From: Phycisphaera sp.
Lineage (GTDB): Bacteria > Planctomycetota > Phycisphaerae > Phycisphaerales > UBA1924
Assembly: GCA_020639255.1 (NCBI GenBank)
Contig: JACKGZ010000001.1
Span: forward strand, 496,001-560,000
DNA: 64,000 nt
Reading direction: 5' to 3'
A model generated the notes under the pieces. That model was not told where the DNA came from, did not search any database, and worked only from the letters and a program-made list of their open reading frames with translations. This document shows positions 38,167 to 49,063 of this stretch, piece by piece. The translations under genes and the position numbers were made by a program. Position 1 is the first letter of the stretch, and every line of letters starts with the position of its first letter.

Positions 38167-39501
38167 TCAGCCGGTCGTGACGTTCCACCTCTTGCCCTCC
38201 CGCACAACCCGCCGGTACAGCGTGTCGCGTTCAACCGGCTCGTAGCCCGCTTCGCGGATGGCTCGCTGCAGATCCCACGCCGTCGTCTCCTGGTGCGTGG
38301 TCTGGCCTCCGACCTTGGTGATGTCGTACCAGACGACGGTGCCGTCGATGTCGTCGGCGCCGGCCTTGAGCATGAGCTGGCTCATCGCGAGCGTCTGCAT
38401 GATCCAGAAGCTCTTGGCGTGCGGGAAGTTGTCGAGCATGAGGCGGGCGACCGCGAGGGTGCGGAGGTTTTCGAGGCCCGAGGGGCCGTAGAGGTGCTCG
38501 AGCTCGGAGCCGTCGGGGAAGAAGGGCAGGGGGATGATGGTCTGGAAGTACCCGGCGTTCTCGTTCATGCCCGGGTGGGGGAGCTGTGTGCCCTCGCGGG
38601 TGAGCGTGATCGCATCGACGGTGTTGTCGTCGATGCCTTCGTAGGCGTTCGAGTACGCGCTCCAGTCCGAATCGCCCGTGTAGCCGAGTCGCGCGAGCGC
38701 CTGGTCCTGCGCGCGGCGGAGCATGTCCATATGCACGAGGCGCTCCTTGCGCTGCTCGATGTGGCCGTAGAGCATCGTGCAGTTGGAGTTGAGCCCGAGC
38801 TGATGCGCGACGGTGTGGACATCGAGCCAAGCGTCGTGACGGATCTTGCCCTTGAAGGCCTCGTCGTGGACGCGGTCGTCGAAGACCTCGGCGCCGCCGC
38901 CAGGGATCGAGCCGAGGCCCGCGTCCTTGAGTTCCTGCAGCACCCACCGGATGCCGGCCTTGCGGTCGTCGCGTTTGAACTGCTTGGCGATCTTGGCCAG
39001 ATGCACGATCTCGACCGCGGTGAACGCCTTGATGTTGAGGTTGCTGCCCGCCTTGTCCACGACCTCGCGGATCGCGCGGACCATGTCCGGGTAGTAGTCC
39101 CAGGGCAGGTAGGGGTGCAGGCCGCCCACGATGTGCATCTCGGTCGCGCCGGACTCGATGGCCTTGTGCGCTTCTTCGCGGATGTAGTCGAGATCGCGCG
39201 TGTACGCGCCGCTCTCGTCTTTCTTTCTATAGAACTCGCAGAACTTGCAGCTGAGCGCGCACACGTTCGAGTAGTTCATGTGCCGGTTGATGTTGTAGTA
39301 CGCCACGCCCGGGTGCAGGCGGTCGCGGACGAGATTGGCCAGCTCGCACACGCTCCAGATGTCGGGCGTGGTGTAGAGGACCTCGCCCTCGGCGAGCGTG
39401 AGACGTCGGCCCGCGAGGACCTTCTCGCGGATGGCCTCGAGCGCCGGGTCGAGCCGGCCGGTGCGTCGGATGGGAGTTGGGCTGGCCTCGAGCGTGGTCA
39501 T
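38167..39501 (-). CDS. mqnE: aminofutalosine synthase (radical SAM)
   Basis: Radical SAM enzyme that joins adenosylradical and 3-enolpyruvyl-benzoate to make aminofutalosine, the first committed step after MqnA in the futalosine menaquinone route. 444 residues. The SAM cluster Cys are C81-x3-C85-x2-C88 (CALSCKFC), preceded by YYNINRHMNYSNV, the MqnE/CofH-type start. VGGLHPYLPWDYYPDMV, GGGAEVFDDRV, LNSNCTMLYGHIE and EGTQLPHPGMN are further family blocks. The presence of this gene indicates menaquinone by futalosine rather than by MenF-type chemistry. The zinc-ribbon cluster follows on the same strand. Confidence 0.94.
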   Translation of the reverse strand: MTTLEASPTPIRRTGRLDPALEAIREKVLAGRRLTLAEGEVLYTTPDIWSVCELANLVRDRLHPGVAYYNINRHMNYSNVCALSCKFCEFYRKKDESGAYTRDLDYIREEAHKAIESGATEMHIVGGLHPYLPWDYYPDMVRAIREVVDKAGSNLNIKAFTAVEIVHLAKIAKQFKRDDRKAGIRWVLQELKDAGLGSIPGGGAEVFDDRVHDEAFKGKIRHDAWLDVHTVAHQLGLNSNCTMLYGHIEQRKERLVHMDMLRRAQDQALARLGYTGDSDWSAYSNAYEGIDDNTVDAITLTREGTQLPHPGMNENAGYFQTIIPLPFFPDGSELEHLYGPSGLENLRTLAVARLMLDNFPHAKSFWIMQTLAMSQLMLKAGADDIDGTVVWYDITKVGGQTTHQETTAWDLQRAIREAGYEPVERDTLYRRVVREGKRWNVTTG

Positions 39502-39735
39502 GGCGTCTCTCGCGCAGGGCGTGGTTTCAATGATTCCTGAAAGAGTTATAGAGCCGCCGGGGAGTCCTGTCGCGTATTCGGGCCCTGCCCGTGTCGATAC
39601 AGCCCTCCCAATTGGTGAGTTTCACCCGAAATGACTGATTGGAAAGGACTTATGGGTGAATCCCTGCCCTCTGGATCCGATGAAGCTCCTGAGAGGCCCT
39701 CAAAGCGGGGGACTCTGCCGATGGAGGGATTGGGC

Positions 39736-40269
39736 ATGTCGACCGCTGCGACCGGACGTCCGAGCTTTGGCCTCGGTTCAGACAAGCAGGACGCCAAGAA
39801 GCTCGGCATCCGCCAGAAGATCAGCAAGGGCGTGATCAATCTCATGGTCTCGGCCGTGGTCTGGGTCTTCGCGATCGGGACGGCCTCGAAGTGCATCATC
39901 TTCGCCGAGCAGGTCTGGAACGGTGGCATGGCCGAGTTCTTTAGCGCCCGCCTCGGCAAGCTCAGCTTCCCCGCGTTCGGGCTTCACTACGAGGGCCAGC
40001 TCGGCGCGGTGATCGCTGGCGGGCAGGCGCTGGCAGTGCTCGCCGGCCTCGGCATGACCCTCTCGCCCGCGTCGGGCATGCGCCGCCTCGGCTCGATGAT
40101 CCTCATCGCCTGGGCGGGCCTCTGGATCGCCGGGGCCGCGAGCCTCGTCATGGAGGTTCAGAGCAACGAGATGATCACCATCACGGCTATCTCGGGCATG
40201 GTGTTCCTCTGCACACTCGCCCGCGGCTTCCGCCTGTGGAGCAAGAAGCCCAAGAGCGCCAAGGGCTGA
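39736..40269 (+). CDS. small membrane protein of unknown function
   Basis: Not recognised. Start set at ATG 39736 because GGAGGG stands about 7 bases upstream; in-frame ATGs at 39631 and 39652 would add an acidic, Pro-rich stretch. The 177-residue product has four hydrophobic helices (VSAVVWVFAIGTASKCIIF, GAVIAGGQALAVLAGLGMTL, SMILIAWAGLWIAGAASLV, ITAISGMVFLCTLARGF) and a basic C-terminus (RLWSKKPKSAKG), an arrangement without catalytic motifs. It is separated from mqnE by a divergent intergenic region, and a short converging dehydrogenase-like gene lies downstream. Confidence 0.62.
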   Translation: MSTAATGRPSFGLGSDKQDAKKLGIRQKISKGVINLMVSAVVWVFAIGTASKCIIFAEQVWNGGMAEFFSARLGKLSFPAFGLHYEGQLGAVIAGGQALAVLAGLGMTLSPASGMRRLGSMILIAWAGLWIAGAASLVMEVQSNEMITITAISGMVFLCTLARGFRLWSKKPKSAKG

Positions 40270-40285
40270 GCCTTCTACGGCTGAG

Positions 40286-40813
40286 TTAGCTCGGCCTGCG
40301 TTCCCAGGGCTCGACGACGCCGACAATCGTCGCGGGCCTCGGGTGATCGAAGGCGTGGAGCACGCCCTCGCAGATCTCGTCGTGCGTCAGCCAGCGACTG
40401 GCGGGGCCGTCGAGAGCGAATCCCAACGTGATCCGCTCACAGCCCGCCTCGGACGGACCCGGGGCGGGCCGCTTTGCGCTGGCGCTGCCGAGGATGCGCA
40501 GGTGACGCTCGGGCGAAGCGATCCGATGGGCCTGCTCGGCGGCATCCGGCGCGGTGCCGTGGATCCACGAGATCAGAACCGCGATCGGGCCGAGTTCATC
40601 GATCGCTTCGCTCATCGCGGCATCGAGCGAGTCGGGGTCTTTGTAATCACAGGCGAAGCACCCGACGCCCGGTCCGAGGTCGCGGTTTCGGCGCGCGAGC
40701 ACGGAGACCGGGTGCCCCCGATCGGCGAGGGTTCGGCACAGGCCCGCGAGCATGCCGGTGCCCCCGATGACCATCACATGTGGGGGTGTGTTTGCCGGGT
40801 CGGGTGCGGTCAC
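40286..40813 (-). CDS. short Rossmann-fold NAD(P)-binding protein
   Basis: 175 residues, resembling short-chain dehydrogenase or NmrA-like folds. The nucleotide-binding strand-turn-helix VMVIGGTGMLAGLCRTLADRGH (GGTGMLAG) is clear, then a second strand PVSVLARR for phosphate discrimination and an Asp (DYKDPDSLDAAMSEAI) after the third strand. The Tyr-x3-Lys of classical dehydrogenases is missing, and the protein is short, so it may be a regulator or an incomplete enzyme. It is separate from its neighbours. The product ends WERRPS. Confidence 0.68.
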   Translation of the reverse strand: MTAPDPANTPPHVMVIGGTGMLAGLCRTLADRGHPVSVLARRNRDLGPGVGCFACDYKDPDSLDAAMSEAIDELGPIAVLISWIHGTAPDAAEQAHRIASPERHLRILGSASAKRPAPGPSEAGCERITLGFALDGPASRWLTHDEICEGVLHAFDHPRPATIVGVVEPWERRPS

Positions 40814-40919
40814 GGGGTCAGATTAGCGGGTCTGCCAGATCGGCAGCAGCGGGGCGGCGCGGGCCCGATCGGGCGGTCCAGAGGGGCCGGGGCGGGGCCA
40901 AAACGCCGATGCCGGGGTT

Positions 40920-40943
40920 GGCACAGGTGTTGCAATCTGTGCC
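40920..40943 (+). promoter_or_regulatory. inverted repeat upstream of dnaK
   Basis: GGCACAG (40920-40926), spacer of 10, CTGTGCC (40937-40943), perfect, about 40 bases before the dnaK start. TTGGCA (40918-40923) could be a -35. It is not the CIRCE element (no TTAGCACTC-N9-GAGTGCTAA). Possible stress operator, unproven. Confidence 0.35.
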
Positions 40944-40982
40944 TTGCCGTGCCCGGCGCGGCGGAATCGGAGGATCTATCAC

Positions 40983-42887
<1,905 letters not shown>

Positions 42888-42915
42888 GAACCGGTCTTCA
42901 TGAGACATATACGAA

Positions 42916-42947
42916 CGCCCGTCGCGATTGCGGCGGGCGTTTTCTTA
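42916..42947 (+). terminator. intrinsic terminator of dnaK
   Basis: Stem ACGCCCGTCGC (42916-42926) with GCGGCGGGCGT (42931-42941), one G-U pair, loop GATT, then TTTCTT. It also overlaps the end of the converging rdgB and may serve both. Confidence 0.9.
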
Positions 42948-43610
42948 TGGCTTCAGAGCGTGGAGCTTCTCGGCTATCGCGCGGGCCGCAAAGCCGCGGT
43001 GGCTCAGCGTGTGCTTCTCACTCGGCGAGAGCTCGGCAGAGGTGCGAGTGAGGTCGGGTTTGACGAGGAAGAGCGGGTCGTAGCCAAAGCCATTTGAGCC
43101 GCGTGGGACATCGCCCGGCAGGCCGATGACGCCCTCGAACGTGCCCTGCGTCTCGGCGAGGATCTGGGTGCTCTTGTCTGCGACAGGTGTGACAAGGCAC
43201 ATTGCACAGATGAACCGTGCGGTGCGTTCTTCGACTCGTCTATCTGCGAGCTTGCGCAAGAGCTTCTCGTTATTGAATCGGTCGCGATCGACCCTTTGCA
43301 GGTCGCCGGGGTGTTCGTCTTCGGAGTATCGGGCGCTGTAGACGCCCGGCTCGCCCCCGAGCGCATCAACGACCAGGCCCGAGTCGTCGGCGAGGCATGC
43401 CCGGCCCGTCTGCTCGGCGTAGCCCACGGCTTTGATACGGGCGTTCTCGGCGAAGGTGGTCCCGGTCTCCTCGGGCTCGACAAGGTCGAGGTTGAGGTCG
43501 TTCAGGCCCACGATCTCAAGGCCGATCGCGCCCAGGATCTCGCGCATCTCGGCGAGTTTCTTCGGGTTGCCGGAGGCCAGGACGATGGGCTGGTCGAGTG
43601 GGCCTGTCAT
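42945..43610 (-). CDS. rdgB: RdgB/HAM1 non-canonical purine NTP pyrophosphatase
   Basis: Removes inosine and xanthosine triphosphates from the nucleotide pool by hydrolysis to monophosphate, avoiding their insertion into nucleic acids. 221 residues. Motifs: IVLASGNPKKLAEMREIL near the start (SGNxxKxxE), TFAENARIKAVGYAEQTGRACLADDSGLVVDALGGEPGVYSARYSEDE (ADDSGL core), and the end region GSNGFGYDPLF and TSAELSPSEKHTLSHRGFAARAI with SHR. It converges on dnaK across the terminator and lies 38 bases from the divergent PfkB gene. Confidence 0.94.
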   Translation of the reverse strand: MTGPLDQPIVLASGNPKKLAEMREILGAIGLEIVGLNDLNLDLVEPEETGTTFAENARIKAVGYAEQTGRACLADDSGLVVDALGGEPGVYSARYSEDEHPGDLQRVDRDRFNNEKLLRKLADRRVEERTARFICAMCLVTPVADKSTQILAETQGTFEGVIGLPGDVPRGSNGFGYDPLFLVKPDLTRTSAELSPSEKHTLSHRGFAARAIAEKLHALKP

Positions 43611-43648
43611 GGGCGACTGTAGACGGACGGGGCGGCAACAATGCGGGC

Positions 43649-44830
43649 ATGACGAGTGACCGACGCTCTATCGCCGAGGCTGCCGCGGAAGCGGTGGCGG
43701 GCAAGTCCGAAGCCGAACTCAGAGCCGTGAATGCGGTGGTGGGGTTCGACGGCTTCGTCGACTCGATCATCCGTGTGGTCGATCAGCGCCACTCGATGAA
43801 GCCCGAGGACTTTCGCCCCGTCTCGACGATCACGGGCTTTGCGGATCGGTGCGCCGCGGCTGCGGGCAAGAGCACGAACATCGAACTGCACGTCGTCGAG
43901 CAAAGGTTCGGTGGCAACGGGCCCTTGCTCGCGGCGGCGATGGGGAGTTTGGGCGCATCGGTGACGTACATCGGCGCGGTTGGCGCGACGGAAGACCCGA
44001 CGCTGCTCAGTCCGACGTACCAGCCGATGGCGGACCGCTGCGCGAAGGTCTACCCGATCGCACCGGCGGCCCAGACCGATGCACTCGAGTTCGAGGACGG
44101 CAAGCTCATGCTCGGCAAAACCGCCAGCGTGCAGGCCGTGTCGTGGCGGCTCATCACGGACGTCATCGGGCTGGACGCGGTGCGGCAGATCTACAACGAC
44201 GCCACGACAATCGGGATCGTGAACTGGGTGATGCTGCAGGGTGTGGAGGGCATCTGGCGCGGCCTCATCGACGACGTGCTGCCGGGACTGAGGAAAGACA
44301 AGAAGCGGGGGATGTTCATCGATCTCTGCGATCCTGCCAAGCGCACCGACGAGGATGTGCGCCGGGCGGCGGGGTATCTGACGGAGCTTTCGGGCTTCGT
44401 GCCCGTCACGCTCGGGCTCAACCAGGCCGAGGCGGAGCGGATCGGGCGGGTGCTGGGCGTGGACATCTACGAGGGCCCGGGCAACCAGTCGCTTGGCTCG
44501 GCGATGGAGCACGCGGCCTCGACGATCCGGGCCAAGCTCGGGCTCGCGTGCTGCGTCGTGCATCCGCGCGAGGGGGCGGCGGCTGCCGATGCGCAATCGA
44601 CCGCGTGGTTCGAGGGGCCCTTTACGAGCAAGCCCAAGATCTCGACCGGCGCGGGCGACCATTTCAACGGCGGGTTCGCGATGGCGCAGAACCTCGGGCT
44701 CGACCTCGCGCAATGCCTCGCGGTGGGGTGCGCGGTGAGCGGGGCGTACGTGCGGGACGCCAAAAGTCCGAGCCGGGATCGGCTCGCCGAGTTCTTAAGA
44801 GATCTTCCAAGATCTCAAGCTCGGGAATAG
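43649..44830 (+). CDS. PfkB-family carbohydrate kinase
   Basis: Ribokinase-like sugar kinase, 393 residues from ATG 43649. An N-terminal helix is followed by VVGFDGFVDSIIRVVDQR, VEQRFGGNGPLLAAAMGSLGASVTYIGAVG (the G-G-N-x2 signature region) and, near residue 335, the catalytic STGAGDHFNGGFAMAQ (PfkB signature 2). The substrate is unknown; the first 30 residues and the long RHSMKPEDFRPVSTITGFADRC insertion differ from ribokinase or fructokinase. It is 18 bases upstream of the aldehyde dehydrogenase, which is followed by rpiA, consistent with a sugar-related operon. Confidence 0.86.
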   Translation: MTSDRRSIAEAAAEAVAGKSEAELRAVNAVVGFDGFVDSIIRVVDQRHSMKPEDFRPVSTITGFADRCAAAAGKSTNIELHVVEQRFGGNGPLLAAAMGSLGASVTYIGAVGATEDPTLLSPTYQPMADRCAKVYPIAPAAQTDALEFEDGKLMLGKTASVQAVSWRLITDVIGLDAVRQIYNDATTIGIVNWVMLQGVEGIWRGLIDDVLPGLRKDKKRGMFIDLCDPAKRTDEDVRRAAGYLTELSGFVPVTLGLNQAEAERIGRVLGVDIYEGPGNQSLGSAMEHAASTIRAKLGLACCVVHPREGAAAADAQSTAWFEGPFTSKPKISTGAGDHFNGGFAMAQNLGLDLAQCLAVGCAVSGAYVRDAKSPSRDRLAEFLRDLPRSQARE

Positions 44831-44848
44831 GTCGCCTACCATCGCCCG

Positions 44849-46381
44849 ATGCATACCCCAGATCCGAGTCTGAACCTGGAGCAGGACCCTCGCTACGTCG
44901 CCGGCGTGACCGGGCGTGAGAGCCCCGAGAGCGGCGTCGTGGTGAGTTTCAATCCCGCCACGGGCGATCCGATCGCGGGCGTGAAGCTCGATTCGGCGGA
45001 CTCGTACGAGCAGACTGTCGCCGAGGCCCAGGAGGCCTTCAAGCGCTGGCGTGCGGTGCCCGCGCCGGTGCGGGGCGAGGTGGTCCGCAACATCGCCCTT
45101 GAGATGCGCCGCCTGCTCGTGCCACTGGGCGAGCTTGAGAGCATGGAGGTCGGCAAGATCCGCGCCGAGGGCATCGGTGAGGTGCAGGAGACGATCGACA
45201 TCGCGGATTACGCCGTGGGCCTCTCGCGCATGGTGGGGGGCAAGACGGTCCCGAGCGAACGCCCGCTGCACCGGATGATGGAGCAGTGGCTGCCGCTTGG
45301 TGTGATCGGGTGTATCACCGCGTTCAACTTCCCCAACGCCGTGTGGGGCTGGAACGCGATGATCGCCGCGATCTGCGGCAACGTGACCATCTGGAAGCCC
45401 TCGCTGCTCGCGCCCTTGACCGCGATCGCGACGAACAACATCGCCGACCGCGTGGCGACGGAGATGGGGCACCCGGGCATCTTCCGCCTCGTGATCGGGA
45501 CGGACGACGAGGTCGGCGAGCGGATGATCGCGGACAAGCGTCTGCCCCTGATCAGTGCGACGGGCAGCTGCGCGATGGGTCGTCATGTGGGTCAGGTCGT
45601 TGCCGGTCGCCTCGGGCGCTGCCTGCTTGAGCTTGGCGGCAACAACGCGGTCATCGTCGACAAGGACGCGGACCTCGACCTTGCGGTCAAGTCCACGGTC
45701 TTTGGCTCGGTCGGGACGGCCGGGCAGCGCTGCACGACGTCACGCCGCCTCATCGCGCATAAGTCCATCGTCGACGAGATGACCCAGCGGATGGTCAAGG
45801 CGTACCAGACGATCAAGATCGGCGATCCGCTGGCCGAGGGCACGCTCGTCGGGCCCGTCATCGGTGAGCGCACGGTCGAGGCGTACCAGAACGCGATCGA
45901 GCAGGCCAAAGCCCAGGGCGCCGAGGTGCTCGTGGGCGGCAGCGTCGCCAAACCCGACGGCCTCGGCGGCACGTTCGTCGAGCCGACCATCATCCGCGCC
46001 CCGGCTTCCAACGACCTGCCCATCGCGATGGACGAGACATTCGCCCCCATCCTCTACGTCTTCACCTTCGAGGACATCGAGGACGCGATCGCGATGCAGA
46101 ACTCCGTTGACCAGGGCCTCTCCAGCGCGATCTTCGCGGGCAACGTGAACACGACCGAGCGGTTCCTCGCGGTCGACGGCTCGGGCAGCGATTGCGGCCT
46201 GGCGTACGTCAACCTCGGCACCTCGGGCGCTGAGATCGGCGGGGCGTTCGGCGGCGAGAAGGACACGGGCGGCGGACGCGAGGCCGGCAGCGACAGCTGG
46301 AAGGCCTACATGCGCCGCCAGACGTGCACGATCAACTACGGCAGTGAGCTTCGGTTGGCACAGGGGATTCGCTTTGAGTGA
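44849..46381 (+). CDS. ALDH7-type aldehyde dehydrogenase (aminoadipate semialdehyde type)
   Basis: NAD-dependent aldehyde dehydrogenase of 510 residues. Cofactor region ITAFNFPNAVWGWNAMIAA and WKPS, Gly-x-Gly region with GSCAMG, catalytic Glu261 in LELGGNN and catalytic Cys295 in GTAGQRCTTSRR. The end reads GGAFGGEKDTGGGREAGSD and YMRRQTCTINYG, both signatures of ALDH7 (antiquitin, Pcd/AmaB), which oxidises L-aminoadipate-6-semialdehyde/piperideine-6-carboxylate in lysine breakdown. No lysine 6-aminotransferase gene is adjacent. rpiA starts within its last codons. Confidence 0.92.
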   Translation: MHTPDPSLNLEQDPRYVAGVTGRESPESGVVVSFNPATGDPIAGVKLDSADSYEQTVAEAQEAFKRWRAVPAPVRGEVVRNIALEMRRLLVPLGELESMEVGKIRAEGIGEVQETIDIADYAVGLSRMVGGKTVPSERPLHRMMEQWLPLGVIGCITAFNFPNAVWGWNAMIAAICGNVTIWKPSLLAPLTAIATNNIADRVATEMGHPGIFRLVIGTDDEVGERMIADKRLPLISATGSCAMGRHVGQVVAGRLGRCLLELGGNNAVIVDKDADLDLAVKSTVFGSVGTAGQRCTTSRRLIAHKSIVDEMTQRMVKAYQTIKIGDPLAEGTLVGPVIGERTVEAYQNAIEQAKAQGAEVLVGGSVAKPDGLGGTFVEPTIIRAPASNDLPIAMDETFAPILYVFTFEDIEDAIAMQNSVDQGLSSAIFAGNVNTTERFLAVDGSGSDCGLAYVNLGTSGAEIGGAFGGEKDTGGGREAGSDSWKAYMRRQTCTINYGSELRLAQGIRFE

Positions 46382-47063
46382 GCAGCAAGTCGTCGATCGT
46401 CTGGCAGAAGCGGCTGTCGCCCCGATCCAGTCGGGCATGCTCGTTGGCCTGGGCACCGGTCGCACCGCGCGCCGGGGTGTGCGCGCTCTTGCCGAGCGGA
46501 TTCGCGAGGGCAACCTCAAGATTGACTGCGTCGCATCGAGCGAAGCCACCGAGCAGCTCGCGCGCGAGCTCGAACTCCGCGTCGTCGACTTTGCGCTCGT
46601 CGAGGAGGTTGACTATCTCTTCGACGGCGCCGACGAGGTGGACGCCAAGCTCCGCATGCTCAAGGGCTCGGGCGGCGCGATGACCCGCGAGCGCATCGTC
46701 GCCTGGGCGAGCAAACGACGCGTCTACATGGTCGACGGGCACAAGATGGTCGAGAACCTCGGCACCAACGCGACGCTCCCCGTCGCGGTCATGGCGTACG
46801 GGCTCGCCAGCACGCGGGCCTCGCTCCGCAGCGTCGGGCTCAACGGCGTCTGCCGGCGCACGATGGACGGGGACATGTTCATCACCGACAACGGCAACCT
46901 CATCCTCGACGTGCCCCTGACGCCCGACCACTGCCTCGAAGAGCTGGCCGCTCATCTCAACGACATCCCGGGCGTCATCGACCACGGGCTCTTCCTGGGC
47001 GAAGCCGACGAGATCCTCGTCGACAAGGGCGGCAAGGTCGACAGGCTCATCCGTCAGGACTGA
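46374..47063 (+). CDS. rpiA: ribose-5-phosphate isomerase A
   Basis: Interconverts ribose 5-phosphate and ribulose 5-phosphate in the non-oxidative pentose phosphate pathway. TTG 46374, 7 bases after AGGGGA, gives 229 residues, the normal family length; a longer in-frame start at 46344 would lie inside the dehydrogenase gene. Motifs: GLGTGRTARRG (24-34), ASSEATEQLA, DGADEVD (84-90, catalytic Asp) and KGSGGA (97-102). The stop of the dehydrogenase overlaps its start by 8 bases, so the PfkB kinase, dehydrogenase and rpiA probably form one operon. Confidence 0.93.
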   Translation: MSEQQVVDRLAEAAVAPIQSGMLVGLGTGRTARRGVRALAERIREGNLKIDCVASSEATEQLARELELRVVDFALVEEVDYLFDGADEVDAKLRMLKGSGGAMTRERIVAWASKRRVYMVDGHKMVENLGTNATLPVAVMAYGLASTRASLRSVGLNGVCRRTMDGDMFITDNGNLILDVPLTPDHCLEELAAHLNDIPGVIDHGLFLGEADEILVDKGGKVDRLIRQD

Positions 47064-47497
47064 TTGCCAAGCCGTTTCTCGAAGAGTGTGTCATCGTCCG
47101 AAGCGAGGAAGCCGCAGGCCTTGTGCGCGGGCGGAGAGTCCGGGTAGTCCTCGTTGGTGTCCGAGGTTAGCTCGATAGCCCGACGCGATCTTGCCCAGTG
47201 CTCACAGGCATCGATCAGAGCGCGCCCGACACCCGAACCGCGTGCATTGGGCGAGACGTACCACGACTCGATGTGGCATCGGTTCTGGCCGAAGTCGCTG
47301 GTCTCAATGAATCCGACGGGCATGTTATGAACGCGTGCGATGAGTACGCCGTGCTCGCGATCGGCGATCTTGCCTGTGTTCAGGAACGAGTCGAGCTCGC
47401 TCTCGATCACGTGTAGCGGCTCGTCCGGGTAGAGCGCGATGCGCATCGCAAGCCATGCGTCACGATCTGCTTGAGAGATCGGCTCGACTCTGAGCAT
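47054..47497 (-). CDS. GNAT acetyltransferase resembling AAC(6')-I enzymes
   Basis: GCN5-related N-acetyltransferase, 147 residues. The acetyl-CoA-binding segment is CHIESWYVSPNARGSGVGRALIDACEHWAR (R-x-x-G-x-G/A). Several stretches match the aminoglycoside 6'-N-acetyltransferase type I layout: WLAMRIALYPD at the start, FIETS, and the end region ELTSDTNEDYPDSPPAHKACGF, where that family has ASDT-x-S-x2-H-x2-xGF. The acetyl acceptor is unknown; intrinsic chromosomal enzymes of this group may not confer resistance. The gene lies alone between rpiA and the isocitrate dehydrogenase. Confidence 0.78.
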   Translation of the reverse strand: MLRVEPISQADRDAWLAMRIALYPDEPLHVIESELDSFLNTGKIADREHGVLIARVHNMPVGFIETSDFGQNRCHIESWYVSPNARGSGVGRALIDACEHWARSRRAIELTSDTNEDYPDSPPAHKACGFLASDDDTLFEKRLGNQS

Positions 47498-47518
47498 TGA
47501 TCATTCCCGACGTTGGCT

Positions 47519-49003
47519 TTACTGCCCCTGCGCGAGCGAGAAGCCCCGCTTGCCCTCGAATTCCTTGAGGATCTGGAAGCTGGCGACGTCGAACTTCTCG
47601 CCGACCTTCTCGAAGAGGAAGATGGGCGCCTGCTGTCCGACGCGTCCGGTCATCGCCTTGTCGCGCAGCTCGAAGCGGGCGCGGTAGTAGTCGACGACCT
47701 CGGTGTAGACCGAGCCGGTGGGCCAGACCTGCGTGCCCCGGCTGGACATCATGGTCAGCTTGAAGGGCGTGTTCGCGCAGATCATCTCGAGGCGCTGGGC
47801 GAGGTCGTGCGGCGCGAGCAGGGTCTCGATGTAGATGTCGCAGCCGACGATCGCGCTCGTGAGTGTTTCGTACGTGCGCATCATGCGGTTGACGCGCGGG
47901 CGTTCGGGCGGCGTGAAGTTCGGTGTGTCCTGCGCCGGAACCTCGCGTGCGTAGCGCTCGCTCGGGGTCTTGCCGAGGTTGTCGGCGACGGCGCGGGCAA
48001 ACTCGGCGGTGCCGACGGGCTCCTTCTCGCCCCGCACGTCGCCCGTGTGCACGCCCGATTCGAGCGTGTAGATCAGCGCGTTCTCGATCGTTGCCGCCTG
48101 CTTCTGCATGCCGATGTGGCGCAGCAGGATCAGGCCCGAGAGCAGCAGGCTCGTCGGGTTGGCCTTGTTCTGGCCCGCGATGTCGGGCGCTGTGCCGTGG
48201 ACCGCCTCGAAGATCGAGACCTTCTCACCGATGTTCGCCGACGGCGCAAACCCGAGCCCGCCGACCAGACCGGCCGCGAGGTCGCTCACGATGTCGCCCT
48301 GCAGATTGGGCAGCACGACCATCTTGTACGACTGGGGCTTGAGCACGAGGTTCATGCACAGGGCGTCGATGATGACGTCCTCGGTCTGGATGTCCGCGTA
48401 GTCGCGCGCGGTCTGGCGGAACCGATCGAGAAACATCCCGTCGGTCATCTTCATGATGTTGGCTTTGTGCCCGCAGGTGACGCGGTCGATGCCGAACGCC
48501 TTGGCCGCCTCGAACGCGTACCGGTGCACTTGGTCGCACCCGGGGGCGGTGATGATGCGTTTGCAGTCGACGACGTCGTTGGTCAGGCGGTACTCGACGC
48601 CGCCGTAGGTGTCCTCGACGTTCTCGCGGACGACGTAGAAATCGACCGGCACGCCGGCCTGCGAGTAGACGGTCTCGACGCCCGGCAGGCTCTGGAAGTG
48701 GCGCAGGTTGGCGAACGCGCCGAGTGTCTTGCGGAGCGTGACGTTGATCGACTTGCCGCCACCCCCGATAGGCGTGCCCATCGGGCCCTTGTAGAGCAGG
48801 CCCAGACGCTCGATGGTGTCGATCGCGCTGTCGGTCATGCCCCGGGTGTCGCCCGCGTCGAAGACGCGCGAGCCCATCTCGACGGGCACGAACTCGATGT
48901 GCTCGAAGCACCCGGCCGCCTCGAACGCGGTCAGGCAGGCCTGGGTGATCTCGGAGCCGATGCCGTCGCCCTCGGCGAGCGCAATCTGGAGCTTATCGGA
49001 CAT
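47519..49003 (-). CDS. icd: NADP-dependent isocitrate dehydrogenase, Thermus-type
   Basis: Oxidative decarboxylation of isocitrate to 2-oxoglutarate in the TCA cycle. ATG 49003 was chosen over an upstream in-frame ATG (49039) because GAGG lies 9 bases away. The 494-residue product has the isocitrate/isopropylmalate dehydrogenase fold: IALAEGDGIGSEIT, GPMGTPIGGGGKSINVTLRKTLGAFANLR, YVVRENVEDTYGGVEYR, VTCGHKANIMKMTDGMF, FEAVHGTAPDIAGQNKANPTSLLLSG. A C-terminal extension of about 150 residues (after about 350) matches the length of the Thermus thermophilus enzyme and its relatives. Substitution for isopropylmalate cannot be fully excluded, but the length and S-x-N-x2-LR pattern favour isocitrate. 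Confidence 0.88.
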   Translation of the reverse strand: MSDKLQIALAEGDGIGSEITQACLTAFEAAGCFEHIEFVPVEMGSRVFDAGDTRGMTDSAIDTIERLGLLYKGPMGTPIGGGGKSINVTLRKTLGAFANLRHFQSLPGVETVYSQAGVPVDFYVVRENVEDTYGGVEYRLTNDVVDCKRIITAPGCDQVHRYAFEAAKAFGIDRVTCGHKANIMKMTDGMFLDRFRQTARDYADIQTEDVIIDALCMNLVLKPQSYKMVVLPNLQGDIVSDLAAGLVGGLGFAPSANIGEKVSIFEAVHGTAPDIAGQNKANPTSLLLSGLILLRHIGMQKQAATIENALIYTLESGVHTGDVRGEKEPVGTAEFARAVADNLGKTPSERYAREVPAQDTPNFTPPERPRVNRMMRTYETLTSAIVGCDIYIETLLAPHDLAQRLEMICANTPFKLTMMSSRGTQVWPTGSVYTEVVDYYRARFELRDKAMTGRVGQQAPIFLFEKVGEKFDVASFQILKEFEGKRGFSLAQGQ

Positions 49004-49063
49004 TCTGGGCCTCACACGGGGGGTTGCGGTTGTATGCAATGAACCATAGCCGCCGGGATTGTC

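Noticed and set aside
47513..49042. A 509-codon + strand open frame opposite the isocitrate dehydrogenase
   Set aside because: Antisense shadow; low-complexity Arg/Ala/Asp/Val content, while the dehydrogenase motifs are complete.
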